NCBI GenBank assembly: GCA_039977295.1
Contig: JBDWDN010000009.1
Span: forward strand, 666,624-730,623
From: Hellea sp039977295
GTDB lineage: Bacteria > Pseudomonadota > Alphaproteobacteria > Caulobacterales > Maricaulaceae
Length of the DNA stretch: 64,000 nt
Direction: 5' to 3'
Shown: in pieces, positions 26,834-35,674 of the stretch
Layout: every line of letters begins with the position of its first letter
Position numbering within the stretch: position 1 is the first letter of the stretch
Notes under the pieces: generated by a model
Told to the model about the DNA's origin: nothing
Databases searched by the model: none
What the model saw: the letters and a program-made list of their open reading frames with translations, nothing else
Made by a program: the position numbers and the translations under genes

Positions 26834-27291
26834 CTACACAAATGCCCTTTAACAACCGCGCCGACCTTGCCCATATCTAGGCGGCCAGCGTAATCGGCCT
26901 TAAGGCGGCCCATGACTTTGCCCATATCTTTGAGGCAGGTCGCGCCGCTCTCTTCGACGACTTTAGCAACGGCGGCCTTCATATCTTCTTCAGATAAGGG
27001 TTTTGGCAGAAACTCACGCACAATTTCAATTTCTGTGCGCTCACGCTCCGCTAGTTCGGGGCGGCCATTATCTTCATAAGTTTTAGCGCTCTCTTCGCGC
27101 TGCTTAACCATTTTCTGGAGCAGGCTGAGAATTTCATCATCGCCAATACCTTTACAGCGGTCTTCGGAACGCGCGGCAATATCGCGGTCTTTGATAGCGG
27201 CTGATATGAGGCGCAGCGTTGAGACACGGATTTTCTCTCCGCTTTTCATCGCCGTCTTTGTGCTCTCGGATATAGAATCACGTAAGGCCAT
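26830..27291 (-). CDS. GatB/YqeY domain protein
   Basis: The 153-residue protein is a stand-alone YqeY domain: an N-terminal helical part (RVSTLRLISAAIKDRDIAAR) and a C-terminal part (LPKPLSEEDMKAAVAKVVEESG...DMGKVMGRLKADYAGRLDMGKVGAVVKGHL) like the tRNA-binding tail of the GatB amidotransferase subunit. It is probably cytoplasmic; the cellular role of the single-domain family is not settled. It is divergent from carA, separated by 218 bases without further genes. Confidence 0.88.
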   Translation of the reverse strand: MALRDSISESTKTAMKSGEKIRVSTLRLISAAIKDRDIAARSEDRCKGIGDDEILSLLQKMVKQREESAKTYEDNGRPELAERERTEIEIVREFLPKPLSEEDMKAAVAKVVEESGATCLKDMGKVMGRLKADYAGRLDMGKVGAVVKGHLCS

Positions 27292-27509
27292 TTGGTCGTC
27301 CTTTTTACTACAGCATCCGCGATTATACGCGGTTTAGTGGGGTCAAACAGTTGCCCAATGCACTGCTGTTGAGGATTTAGAGCGGTTATATAAGGATTTA
27401 ATGGCACTTTGCCAACCATCCATGCATTTTCGCTTGTATCCTGTTTAACGCTCGCTAAAAGACCGTTCAGCTATCTGACCGGCCCCATTGCGGGCGAAGA
27501 CGGGGATTT

Positions 27510-28688
27510 ATGACTGTAAAAACCGAAAATCAAGCCTTTATTGCTAAAGGATCTGGGCCCGCCACAGGGGCGTTAGTCCTTGCCAATGGCGAAGTCTTTT
27601 ATGGCCAAGGCTGCGGCGCGAGCGGCGCCGCGGTGGGCGAAGTATGCTTTAACACAGCGATGACAGGATATCAGGAAATCCTAACCGATCCCTCCTATAC
27701 GGACCAAATTATCTGCTTTACCTTCCCGCATATCGGCAATACGGGCACGAATTCCGAGGATGAAGAAGCCTCAACACAACGCGCTCAAGATGCAGCGCGC
27801 GGCGCAATTTTCAAGGCCCCGATTACGCCCGCCTCAAATTGGCGCTCAGAAAATGAGCTCGGCGACTGGCTTGACCAGCGCGGCATTGTCGGCCTTTCGG
27901 GTGTCGATACGCGGGCTCTGACCTCATTCATTCGCGATAACGGCATGCCAAACGGCGTGATCGCTCATGCGCCTGACGGACAGTTCGATATTGAAGCCCT
28001 AACCGCCAAAGCGCGCGGCTGGAACGGGCTTGTGGGCGCAGACCTTGCAAAAGAGGTGGCGACTCAGGAAAGCTTTGACTGGACAGAAGCCCGTTGGGTT
28101 TGGCCAAAAGGCTATGAAAATAAAGACGGCATCAAATCAGTCGTCATCATTGATTACGGCGTAAAGCGCAACATCCTTCGCAACCTCGTCACGGCAGGTA
28201 TGAAAGTCACAGTTGTTCCGCCAACCACATCGGCACAAGATATTCTCGCTCTAAATCCTGATGGCGTTGTTCTATCAAACGGTCCCGGAGATCCAGCGGC
28301 GACTGGCAAATACGCTATTCCCGTCATTAAAGAGGTTATTGCGGCCAATAAGCCGGTCCTCGGCATCTGCCTGGGCCATCAAATGCTCGCTCTAGCACTA
28401 GGTGCCAAGACCGTAAAAATGGACCAAGGTCATCACGGCGCAAATCATCCCGTCAAAGATTACACGACTAATAAAGTCGAAATTGTTTCCATGAATCACG
28501 GCTTTGCGGTTGACCAAGACAGCTTACCTGACACCGTCGAAGAAACACATGTCAGCCTATTTGACGGCTCTAATTGCGGCATCCGCCTTAAAGGCAAACC
28601 CGTCTTCTCCGTCCAGCACCATCCCGAAGCCAGCCCAGGCCCGCAGGATAGTTTCTATCTGTTTGAGAGATTTGCTGACGCGCTTTAG
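27510..28688 (+). CDS. carA: Carbamoyl-phosphate synthase small subunit
   Basis: The 392-residue protein has the CarA N-terminal domain (VGEVCFNTAMTGYQEILTDPSY) and a class I glutamine amidotransferase domain with the nucleophile Cys in GICLGHQ and the catalytic His/Glu in QHHPEASPGP. It supplies ammonia to CarB for carbamoyl phosphate used in arginine and pyrimidine synthesis. GGGGAT lies just before the ATG. A small membrane protein gene starts 3 bases after its stop; carB lies 3 kb away, so the two subunits are not contiguous. Confidence 0.97.
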   Translation: MTVKTENQAFIAKGSGPATGALVLANGEVFYGQGCGASGAAVGEVCFNTAMTGYQEILTDPSYTDQIICFTFPHIGNTGTNSEDEEASTQRAQDAARGAIFKAPITPASNWRSENELGDWLDQRGIVGLSGVDTRALTSFIRDNGMPNGVIAHAPDGQFDIEALTAKARGWNGLVGADLAKEVATQESFDWTEARWVWPKGYENKDGIKSVVIIDYGVKRNILRNLVTAGMKVTVVPPTTSAQDILALNPDGVVLSNGPGDPAATGKYAIPVIKEVIAANKPVLGICLGHQMLALALGAKTVKMDQGHHGANHPVKDYTTNKVEIVSMNHGFAVDQDSLPDTVEETHVSLFDGSNCGIRLKGKPVFSVQHHPEASPGPQDSFYLFERFADAL

Positions 28689-28690
28689 GC

Positions 28691-29059
28691 ATGTTTGATT
28701 ACCTACCTCAATTGATGGTTGGGTTTTTAATATTAATTCCTACCCTAATATTTTGCCAGATTATGATCGTTATCTGGCGTTGGATTGGACGAAATTTTCT
28801 TTTCAAAACACCAATTGAGCCCGAAAACATGCCCGAGGCCATCTGGATGAAAACGGCGCCTATTCTAATCTATTGTATAATTCTACCAATTCCAATGATC
28901 GCCGTATTAGGCATTTGGGACATTAAGTTTGTGTCTGAGCCAGCCACTTACTTTATCGGCCTAATTATAGGCTCTCCATTTATGGGGATTGGCTCACTCC
29001 TGATAATCGCGGCCATTCATATTATGCTTCTGAAGGTCCTTAATCGTAAAACCCCATAG
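28691..29059 (+). CDS. Small membrane protein downstream of carA
   Basis: This 122-residue protein has three hydrophobic helices (about 5–30, 55–75 and 86–112) and a short cytoplasmic loop (FKTPIEPENMPEAIW). I do not recognise a family. It begins 3 bases after the carA stop, so it is probably translated from the same mRNA, but nothing links it to carbamoyl phosphate synthesis. Confidence 0.65.
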   Translation: MFDYLPQLMVGFLILIPTLIFCQIMIVIWRWIGRNFLFKTPIEPENMPEAIWMKTAPILIYCIILPIPMIAVLGIWDIKFVSEPATYFIGLIIGSPFMGIGSLLIIAAIHIMLLKVLNRKTP

Positions 29060-29092
29060 TTCTTGCTATCGCCGAGATGCATCATGATAGCA

Positions 29093-30121
29093 CTAGCTAA
29101 GCCGCACAGCCCCACTGGCAATTAAGCTTTCTGCTCCGGCCAATATGGCTTCCTTCGCAGGACGCGGGAGGACATGGGTCATATTGCTGACATAGGCCGC
29201 ATCGGCTTCGTGAAATGTCCCAAGGTCTTGTATGAGCATGCCCAAATTATCGTCAAAAAGCGCCATGATACGAAGGATAATACTTGGCATTTCACCTTTA
29301 GGTAGTTTGTCTAGCGTTGGATATTCGGCTTTTAGAATGGCGGCGATGTCTTTAAACCAAAGAGATTGCCCCGTCGCGAATAGCCTACGTCCACCAGCCT
29401 CTTTGGCTGTCATCGCCGCGACATGAATAGAGGCGCAATCGCGCACATCAATCAAAGGCACACCCGTTTTAGGCACACGCGGAAACTTACCGATCATCAT
29501 GGCTTTGAGAATTCCGAGTGAAGCCCCTGCATTACCATAGGTGTCAGGACCAAAAACAACGCCGGGACAGATCGTCGTCAGCTTATCTTTCAGCCCCTGT
29601 GCCTCTACATAAGCCCAAGCTGACTTTTCCGCCCGCGTTTTGGAGATCGGATAAGATGTCATCGCTTTCCACTCAGGGTCAGACCAATCATCCTCTGTCA
29701 GGACCATCTTTGCCCCCTTACCGGGTTGCCCCATCATCGCCGCGATAGAGGATGTTAGGACAATTCGTTCTGCCCCAGCCGAGAACCCGCGTTCCAAAAC
29801 GCGCTGAGCCCCTGCCCTAGCTTCAGGCACGAGCGCTTCGCGGTCTTTGGGGGCCTCATGCGGCAGCGGCGAAGCGATATGCTGGATATAGCGGCAATCT
29901 TTAACAGCGTCAGCCCAGCCCGCATCAGCGCCCAGATCAGCTTCGACCAATTCAAGCCGCGACACATCACAGCCATTCGCCGCAAGCGCATCAACAATTT
30001 TCTGCCCTTTTACTTTGTTGCGGACGGTGCCGCGCACATTATAGCCTTTGGTCAGCAAACGCTCCGTCACATGCGAGCCGATAAAGCCCGAAACGCCAGT
30101 CACAAGAACGAGATCTGTCAT
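29093..30121 (-). CDS. NAD(P)-dependent epimerase/reductase, extended SDR family
   Basis: VTGVSGFIGSHV at residues 7–18 is the extended-SDR nucleotide motif and YPISKTRAEKSAW near 157–169 gives the catalytic Tyr-x-x-x-Lys. The overall pattern, including FGPDTYGNAG, is closest to dihydroflavonol-4-reductase-like enzymes. The 342-residue length is normal. The substrate is unknown. It starts 1 base after the stop of the M48 peptidase gene, so the two are co-transcribed. Confidence 0.82.
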   Translation of the reverse strand: MTDLVLVTGVSGFIGSHVTERLLTKGYNVRGTVRNKVKGQKIVDALAANGCDVSRLELVEADLGADAGWADAVKDCRYIQHIASPLPHEAPKDREALVPEARAGAQRVLERGFSAGAERIVLTSSIAAMMGQPGKGAKMVLTEDDWSDPEWKAMTSYPISKTRAEKSAWAYVEAQGLKDKLTTICPGVVFGPDTYGNAGASLGILKAMMIGKFPRVPKTGVPLIDVRDCASIHVAAMTAKEAGGRRLFATGQSLWFKDIAAILKAEYPTLDKLPKGEMPSIILRIMALFDDNLGMLIQDLGTFHEADAAYVSNMTHVLPRPAKEAILAGAESLIASGAVRLS

Positions 30122-30122
30122 A

Positions 30123-30983
30123 TTATAAACTTATTTTATTGGGGCAGGATTTATTATAGATCTCAACGGCCTCAGGCATCCAGGCGTTAAAGTCATTAAC
30201 GCGCGTTGCGGGCGAAGGGTGGGTCGATTGAAATTCGGGCGGTGTTGCGCCGCCTGCCGCGCCCATACGCTCCCACAGCTTCGGCGCTTCGCGGGGATCG
30301 TAACAGGCCCGCGCCATTAGCACGAGGCCAATATAATCCGCTTCTGATTCATGTTTGCGCGAGAACGGCAGCGCAAAGCCATATTGGCTAATCCCGCCAA
30401 AGACGCCCATAACGGCGCGCTGCGCGCCCATATCCATTCCGCCAGCGCCCAATGAGACACCTGCCCCGACAATGCGCTGCATATTTTGCTGCGCCATGCG
30501 TTCCGCGCCGTGATGGGCGAGCGCATGCGCCACTTCATGGCCCATTACGACAGCAAGGCCATCCTCGTTCTCTGCAATCGGGATAAGGCCTGTATAAACG
30601 GCCGTATAACCACCGGGTAGCGCAAACGCATTGGCTTGTTCTGACTCAATCACATTAAACGCCCACTCAAACCCTGGATCAGAGTCAGAGGCGGCGCGCG
30701 CGATACGCACCCCTATTTCCTGAACAGCGTCTTTCACAGGGCCGCTGCGAACAAGGTTCTGTGCGTTATCCGCGAGAATCTGCTGATAGCTTTGCAGGCC
30801 AAGCTGCATTTCAGCCGCGGGTTTCATAGTGCGCAACTGTTTACGCCCCGTATAAGGCACTGTTTTTTGGTTCGCAAAATAGTAAATGGCCGCGCCAACA
30901 GCGAAGAGAAGCATTAATTGCCAACGGAAACCCCCGCGCCGTCTGCGCGTCTGCCCGCCTCTATTCATTGTCCGATAAACCAT
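30123..30983 (-). CDS. M48 family zinc metallopeptidase
   Basis: The active site is HEVAH at residues 149–153 in VVMGHEVAHALAHHGAER, with a later ESEADYIGL that supplies the third zinc ligand Glu. A membrane helix at about 21–37 anchors a catalytic domain that should lie in the periplasm, as in LoiP/BepA-like M48 enzymes involved in outer-membrane quality control. AGGTGA precedes the ATG. It is the first gene of an operon with the SDR-family oxidoreductase. Confidence 0.88.
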   Translation of the reverse strand: MVYRTMNRGGQTRRRRGGFRWQLMLLFAVGAAIYYFANQKTVPYTGRKQLRTMKPAAEMQLGLQSYQQILADNAQNLVRSGPVKDAVQEIGVRIARAASDSDPGFEWAFNVIESEQANAFALPGGYTAVYTGLIPIAENEDGLAVVMGHEVAHALAHHGAERMAQQNMQRIVGAGVSLGAGGMDMGAQRAVMGVFGGISQYGFALPFSRKHESEADYIGLVLMARACYDPREAPKLWERMGAAGGATPPEFQSTHPSPATRVNDFNAWMPEAVEIYNKSCPNKISL

Positions 30984-31013
30984 GATTCACCTATTCCCAA
31001 TTTTTCTTAAGCA

Positions 31014-31038
31014 TAACACAGATTCTCTGCGTGGGAAG
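31014..31038 (+). repeat. 25-bp direct repeat, copy 1
   Basis: TAACACAGATTCTCTGCGTG plus GGAAG matches 31541–31565 at 23 of 25 bases in the same orientation. The two copies flank the 159-residue membrane protein gene. Confidence 0.75.
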
Positions 31039-31047
31039 GGCTTGAGC

Positions 31048-31527
31048 TCACTCCGCTGCTGAACTTAGAAACGCAATGATTCCAACCGCAATAATTGGTA
31101 AAACAATAAAAAGAAACATTCCCAGTTTGCCCACCTTTCCCCAGAAGCGAGATGACGGGACTAGCGGGCTATCTATCATTTCATCGGGCACAATATCTCT
31201 TAGGCTTTCACGAGACGCATTAGATTTCCAAAAATCTCGTTCTACATTCTCACTTCCACCATATCGCAAAACTTCGCCCATTATAATTTCATCAAGTTTC
31301 GCCTTATGATTTTCATTAAAAGCGCTTTCGCAGGCTCTTGAAAAACGTTCCGCTAAAATTGAACAGATCAAAAAGAAGCCCCACACTAATTTGTAAGGAG
31401 AAGAAGCTAAAGAATTACTCACGACAAATAATAAAAGCAGAATTACTGAAGGCATAAAAAGATACAGATACCTCGTCCCAACTGACATTTCAAAGAACGC
31501 ATCCTTACTATTGATTAACAAGCTCAT
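31048..31527 (-). CDS. Uncharacterised membrane protein between direct repeats
   Basis: This 159-residue protein has hydrophobic segments near 20–40, 45–60 and 135–155, with a polar middle part (KLDEIIMGEVLRYGGSENVERDFW). I do not recognise it. It is lower in G+C than its neighbours. A 25-bp direct repeat lies 9 bases beyond its stop codon and again 13 bases upstream of its start, which suggests that the gene and one repeat copy came in together. Confidence 0.6.
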   Translation of the reverse strand: MSLLINSKDAFFEMSVGTRYLYLFMPSVILLLLFVVSNSLASSPYKLVWGFFLICSILAERFSRACESAFNENHKAKLDEIIMGEVLRYGGSENVERDFWKSNASRESLRDIVPDEMIDSPLVPSSRFWGKVGKLGMFLFIVLPIIAVGIIAFLSSAAE

Positions 31528-31540
31528 ATAAATTTCAATT

Positions 31541-31565
31541 TAACACAGATTCTTTGCGTAGGAAG
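31541..31565 (+). repeat. 25-bp direct repeat, copy 2
   Basis: TAACACAGATTCTTTGCGTA plus GGAAG, 23/25 identical to 31014–31038. It lies 83 bases before carB, so the repeat may also affect the carB promoter. Confidence 0.75.
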
Positions 31566-31647
31566 CGTTGCATTTTCATTTACTAAACTATAGGGGAGGG
31601 AAGTTTTGTTTTTAACGCCAGATTCGTAGAAATTTAGGGTTTATTCC

Positions 31648-34600
31648 ATGCCGAAGCGTAATGATATTTCGTCCATTTTAATTATTGGAGCTGGCCCTAT
31701 TGTCATTGGCCAAGCTTGCGAATTTGACTACTCGGGTGTTCAAGCCTGTAAAGCCCTAAAAGATGAGGGTTACCGCGTTATTCTTGTCAATTCCAACCCC
31801 GCGACGATCATGACCGACCCTGGGATGGCCGACGCGACTTATGTTGAACCTATCACGCCAGAACTTGTCGAGAAAATCATTGCGATTGAGAAGCCTGATG
31901 CCCTCCTTCCGACAATGGGCGGCCAGACGGCGCTAAATACAGCGCTTGCGCTGGAAGAAATGGGCGTCCTTGAGAAATATGGTGTTGAAATGATCGGCGC
32001 TAAAGCTGACGTCATCGACAAAGCCGAAAGCCGCGACCGTTTTGCCAAGGCTATGACGAAGATCGGATTAGAAAATCCGCGCGCGACCATTATCACAGCC
32101 CCGCTTAACGATATGGGTGAGCCTAATATTTCCGAAGGCGTTGCCGAAGCCGTTCGTAAACTTCCAGAAACAGGCCTGCCTGCCATTATTCGCCCTGCGT
32201 TTACAATGGGCGGCACAGGCGGCGGCGTTGCTTATAATCTCGAAGAATTTGAAGAGATCGTCCGCTCTGGACTGTCCGCCTCTCCGACCAATGAAGTCCT
32301 TGTCGATGAGAGCCTTTTGGGATGGAAAGAATATGAGATGGAGGTTGTCCGCGACAAAGCCGATAACTGCATTATCATTTGCGCTATTGAAAACATCGAT
32401 CCCATGGGGGTTCATACGGGCGACTCTATTACGGTCGCCCCTGCCCTGACGCTCACCGATAAAGAATACCAAGTTATGCGCGATGCCTCAATTGCGGTGC
32501 TGCGCGAGATCGGCGTGGAAACAGGCGGATCTAACGTTCAATTTGGTCTTAACCCCGTTGACGGCCGTATGGTTGTTATTGAAATGAACCCGCGCGTTTC
32601 ACGCTCGTCTGCATTGGCGTCCAAAGCCACGGGTTTTCCAATTGCTAAAATCGCGGCTAAACTCGCTGTCGGCTATACCCTAGATGAACTGGATAATGAC
32701 ATTACGGGCGCAACCCCTGCGGCTTTTGAACCAACAATCGATTATGTCGTAACCAAGATTCCGCGCTTTGCGTTTGAGAAATTCCCCGGCGCCGAGCCAG
32801 TTTTGACCACCGCAATGCGCTCTGTGGGTGAGGCTATGGCCATTGGACGAACCTTTGCAGAGAGCCTTCAAAAAGCGCTGCGGTCATTAGAGACGGACCT
32901 CACAGGCCTAAACGAAATCGACATTGACCCTACGGGCGAAATGAACGCGGATGAGCTTAAAAACGCTATGAAGGCACGGCTTTCGATCCTTGCGCCTGAT
33001 CGCCTCCTCGTCATAGCGCAAGCCTTCCGTCAGGGCTTTACCGGGGAAAAAATCTTCCAATATACGGGTATCGACCCCTGGTTTTTGCGCCAAATTCAAG
33101 ACCTCGTAAAAGCAGAAGACTGGATGCGAGATAACGGCCTGCCTAAGACCGCCGCCGAATGGCGCTCTATCAAAGCCGAAGGTTTCGCCGATGCCCGCAT
33201 TGCAGAGCTAACGGGCACGTCAGAACAAGCCGTCCGCGAAGCGCGCCACGCAGAAGGTGTGCGCCCTGTCTATAAGCGGGTTGATACCTGCGCGGCTGAA
33301 TTCCAAGCTAAGACGCCTTATATGTATTCAACTTACGAAGTGCCTAGCTTTGGCGGGACTGTTGATTGCGAATCTCGCGTCTCGGGCCGCGATAAAGTTA
33401 TTATCCTAGGGGGCGGCCCCAACCGTATCGGACAAGGGATTGAATTTGACTATTGCTGCTGTCACGCGGCCTACGCGATGGGCGATATGAATATCGAATC
33501 TATCATGGTCAATTGTAATCCTGAAACCGTCTCAACCGATTACGACACCTCTGACCGTCTTTATTTTGAGCCTTTAACCGAAGAAGATGTTCTCGAGCTT
33601 ATCCTCACGGAAAAACAGTCAGGCACACTTAAAGGCGTTGTTGTGCAATTTGGAGGTCAGACGCCTCTTAAGCTTGCCGAGGCTTTGGAAGCCAATGACA
33701 TTCCGCTTCTTGGGACAAAACGCGACGCGCTTGACCGCGCCGAAGACCGTGAACGTTTCAAAGCGCTTGTCGAAAAATTAGGCCTTAAACAGCCCAATAA
33801 TATGATTGCGCGCAATGCTGAAGAAGCCGCCGAAGCCTCAAAGGTCGTAGGCTATCCGCTGGTCTTGCGTCCTTCCAATGTCCTTGGCGGACGCGGAATG
33901 GAAATCGTCGATAATGATGCAGAATTAAATCGATACATAAATGAGGCTGTAAAGGTTTCGGGTAAATCTCCTCTCTTGATTGATCAATATCTGCGGGACG
34001 CGATCGAAGTTGATGTCGATGTTATCTGTGACGGCGAAGATGTCTATGTTGCGGGCATTATGGAACATATTGAAGAAGCTGGCGTGCATTCCGGCGACTC
34101 GGCCTGTTCGCTTCCGCCTTATACTTTATCAGAGAAAATCGTCACGGAACTTGGCCGCCAAGCCAAAGTCCTCGCGCTTGAGCTCGGCGTCGTCGGTCTA
34201 ATGAATACACAATTCGCGGTTAAAGACGACGTTGTTTATCTGATTGAAGTTAATCCCCGCGCGTCTCGGACGGTGCCATTTGTGGCTAAGGCCATTGGTC
34301 AGCCCATCGCTAATATCGCTGCCAAAGTCATGGCGGGTATGAAGCTTTCAGAATTTGATTTAACCGTTCGCCCGTCCAAACATATTGCGGTCAAAGAGGC
34401 GGTCTTTCCTTTTGCGCGCTTCCCTGGCGTGGATACTGTTCTTGGCCCTGAAATGCGCTCAACCGGTGAAGTCATGGGTCTTGCGGAAACCTTTGGTATG
34501 GCCTTTGCCAAAAGCCAACTCGGCGGCGGCGTGACGCTGCCCGCATCCGGTAAGGTCTTTATTTCCGTACGCGAACAGCACAAGCCGATGATGGCGCAGC

Positions 34601-34944
34601 TTGCTAAGGATCTTATAGATTTGGGCTTCTCTATCATGGCGACTGGCGGAACAACCAAATATTTGCGCGCGCAAGGTCTTGAAATTGAATATGTGAAGAA
34701 ATTCCACGAAGGCCGCCCTAATATCATCGACGCAATGAAAAACGGCGAAGTCGCCTTGGTGTTTAATACAACAAGCGGCAAGCAATCCCTTAAGGACAGC
34801 TTCAGCTTGCGCCGCACGGCTCTAACGCAGAAAATTCCATATTTCACAACGGCCGCTGCCGCAAAAGCAAGCGTCGAAGCAATTAAAGAATTAGCTAAAG
34901 GTGATTATCAAGTCGAGAGCCTGCAGGCGATTGCGGCGGGCTAG
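31648..34944 (+). CDS. carB: Carbamoyl-phosphate synthase large subunit
   Basis: The 1098-residue protein has the duplicated CarB structure: two ATP-grasp halves, each with a carbamoyl-phosphate synthase motif (PAFTMGGTGGG in the first, RPSNVLGGRGMEIV in the second) and EMNPRVSRSS / EVNPRASRTVPFV metal-binding segments, an oligomerisation domain between them, and a C-terminal MGS-like regulatory domain (ATGGTTKYLRAQGLE). It makes carbamoyl phosphate from bicarbonate, ATP and ammonia delivered by CarA. A possible promoter is TTGCAT (31568–31573) with TATAGG (31589–31594), spacing 15. Confidence 0.98.
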   Translation: MPKRNDISSILIIGAGPIVIGQACEFDYSGVQACKALKDEGYRVILVNSNPATIMTDPGMADATYVEPITPELVEKIIAIEKPDALLPTMGGQTALNTALALEEMGVLEKYGVEMIGAKADVIDKAESRDRFAKAMTKIGLENPRATIITAPLNDMGEPNISEGVAEAVRKLPETGLPAIIRPAFTMGGTGGGVAYNLEEFEEIVRSGLSASPTNEVLVDESLLGWKEYEMEVVRDKADNCIIICAIENIDPMGVHTGDSITVAPALTLTDKEYQVMRDASIAVLREIGVETGGSNVQFGLNPVDGRMVVIEMNPRVSRSSALASKATGFPIAKIAAKLAVGYTLDELDNDITGATPAAFEPTIDYVVTKIPRFAFEKFPGAEPVLTTAMRSVGEAMAIGRTFAESLQKALRSLETDLTGLNEIDIDPTGEMNADELKNAMKARLSILAPDRLLVIAQAFRQGFTGEKIFQYTGIDPWFLRQIQDLVKAEDWMRDNGLPKTAAEWRSIKAEGFADARIAELTGTSEQAVREARHAEGVRPVYKRVDTCAAEFQAKTPYMYSTYEVPSFGGTVDCESRVSGRDKVIILGGGPNRIGQGIEFDYCCCHAAYAMGDMNIESIMVNCNPETVSTDYDTSDRLYFEPLTEEDVLELILTEKQSGTLKGVVVQFGGQTPLKLAEALEANDIPLLGTKRDALDRAEDRERFKALVEKLGLKQPNNMIARNAEEAAEASKVVGYPLVLRPSNVLGGRGMEIVDNDAELNRYINEAVKVSGKSPLLIDQYLRDAIEVDVDVICDGEDVYVAGIMEHIEEAGVHSGDSACSLPPYTLSEKIVTELGRQAKVLALELGVVGLMNTQFAVKDDVVYLIEVNPRASRTVPFVAKAIGQPIANIAAKVMAGMKLSEFDLTVRPSKHIAVKEAVFPFARFPGVDTVLGPEMRSTGEVMGLAETFGMAFAKSQLGGGVTLPASGKVFISVREQHKPMMAQLAKDLIDLGFSIMATGGTTKYLRAQGLEIEYVKKFHEGRPNIIDAMKNGEVALVFNTTSGKQSLKDSFSLRRTALTQKIPYFTTAAAAKASVEAIKELAKGDYQVESLQAIAAG

Positions 34945-35238
34945 TGCATTTAGCGTTTGCCGCGTGCAAAGAGCCTCCAAAAGCGGACTTACTTCGTCTA
35001 ATTTTTGAGTCTATTCATACGCAAATTGGTCAGCGCTAACGCTTAATACGAACCGTAACATATTCTGGAAAACCTCTATTGATCATCAATTATTTGCGAT
35101 CCGCCAGCAAGTAATACGCTTGTTTCTCTTCCATCAAACGTCCTCAGCCGACCTAACGAAAATTACTGAAGCCGCAACCGTTACAAATTTTCCTCTTGCA
35201 ATTCAAAAGACGCGCCCTTAAGTCCCCCGAACAAATTC
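34945..35238. other. Gene-free region after carB
   Basis: About 290 bases hold no convincing gene. The end of this region must carry the promoter of the EF-Tu paralogue leader; TTGCAA near 35196 with TAAGTC 17 bases later is a weak candidate. CCGAA/TTCGG (35227–35240) forms a short hairpin whose right arm overlaps the first ribosome site of the leader. Confidence 0.5.
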
Positions 35239-35247
35239 GGAGACATT

Positions 35248-35283
35248 ATGTTTTTAAAAGGACTCAATTCGGAAAATAATTAA
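35248..35283 (+). CDS. Leader peptide 1 of the EF-Tu paralogue
   Basis: An 11-residue frame, MFLKGLNSENN, has a good ribosome site (GGAGA, 35239–35243). Its stop overlaps the next start as TAATG. A frame this short can occur by chance; the ribosome site and the start/stop overlap are the only support. Confidence 0.5.
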   Translation: MFLKGLNSENN

Positions 35284-35375
35284 TGCGTATCTCCTTGGAG
35301 GTGCGTTTGCGCCCTCCCGTGTTTTCACCTCGGTTTGGGCGTCCAACCGGGGTTTTTTTATGCCCTCAATTTTAA
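35283..35375 (+). CDS. Leader peptide 2 of the EF-Tu paralogue, spanning a terminator
   Basis: A 30-residue Arg/Pro-rich frame starts within the stop of leader 1 and contains VRLRPPVFSPRFGRPTGVF. RLR has the +x+ pattern known from macrolide-arrest peptides and RPP is a polyproline site. The frame runs through the first hairpin (35297–35317) and the complete first terminator (35328–35359) and stops just beyond, so a translating ribosome would keep the terminator from folding. This is the layout expected of a translation-sensing attenuator. Expression has not been shown. Confidence 0.5.
   Translation: MRISLEVRLRPPVFSPRFGRPTGVFLCPQF
35328..35359 (+). terminator. First intrinsic terminator in the EF-Tu paralogue leader
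   Basis: CCTCGGTTTGG and CCAACCGGGG pair over 10 bases with one bulged U, followed by TTTTTTT. It lies inside leader frame 2. A preceding hairpin GGAGGTGCG/CGCCCTCC (35297–35317) competes with CTCC at 35291–35294 for the same GGAG. Confidence 0.75.
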
Positions 35376-35386
35376 AGGACGCTGTT

Positions 35387-35467
35387 ATGTTTAAGTGGCA
35401 GATCACAAGTTTGAAATCGATTATACGCGCGGAACTCCTGCGCGGCGAAGACTCACGTATGCAATAA
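35387..35467 (+). CDS. Leader peptide 3 of the EF-Tu paralogue
   Basis: A 26-residue frame starting MFKWQITSLKSI has AAAGGA 7 bases before its ATG and lies between the two terminators. It overlaps no other gene. No family is recognised. Confidence 0.45.
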   Translation: MFKWQITSLKSIIRAELLRGEDSRMQ

Positions 35468-35483
35468 AAGCGTTCGGTATATA

Positions 35484-35506
35484 CCCGAAGGCTTAGACCT
35501 TTCGGG
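35484..35506 (+). other. Hairpin before the second leader terminator
   Basis: CCCGAAGG (35484–35491) pairs with CCTTTCGGG (35498–35506) with one bulged U, between leader frame 3 and the second terminator. Confidence 0.55.
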
Positions 35507-35517
35507 ACACATATAAA

Positions 35518-35547
35518 CCCGTCAGGTCTTGTTCTGGCGGGTTTTTT
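35518..35547 (+). terminator. Second intrinsic terminator in the EF-Tu paralogue leader
   Basis: CCCGTCAG (35518–35525) and CTGGCGGG (35534–35541) form an 8-bp stem with an 8-base loop, followed by TTTTTT. It lies 127 bases before the EF-Tu paralogue start, so transcription entering from upstream must pass it. Confidence 0.8.
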
Positions 35548-35646
35548 GTTTGGGAAAATGAAAACCAAAAATTCCCAAACACATCAGATTGGTGCGCGCA
35601 CCATAAACCGGGATGTTTTTGCAATTGGCCATTGCGAGAACATCCC
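35547..35646 (+). promoter_or_regulatory. Three hairpins in the proximal 5' UTR of the EF-Tu paralogue
   Basis: In series: TGTTTGGGAA/TTCCCAAACA (35547–35581, 10 bp); GGTGCGCGCACC (35591–35602, perfect palindrome); and GGGATGTT/AACATCCC with an inner GCAAT/ATTGC stem (35610–35646). They end 15 bases before the ribosome site AGGAGA. Confidence 0.65.
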
Positions 35647-35674
35647 ATCATCAGGCAAAACAGGAGAATTTAAA

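Noticed and set aside
35546..35674. N-terminal extension of the EF-Tu paralogue to an ATG at 35546 (438 residues)
   Set aside because: The extension crosses the U tract of the second terminator and three hairpins and is unlike any EF-Tu; AGGAGA before 35675 marks the start.
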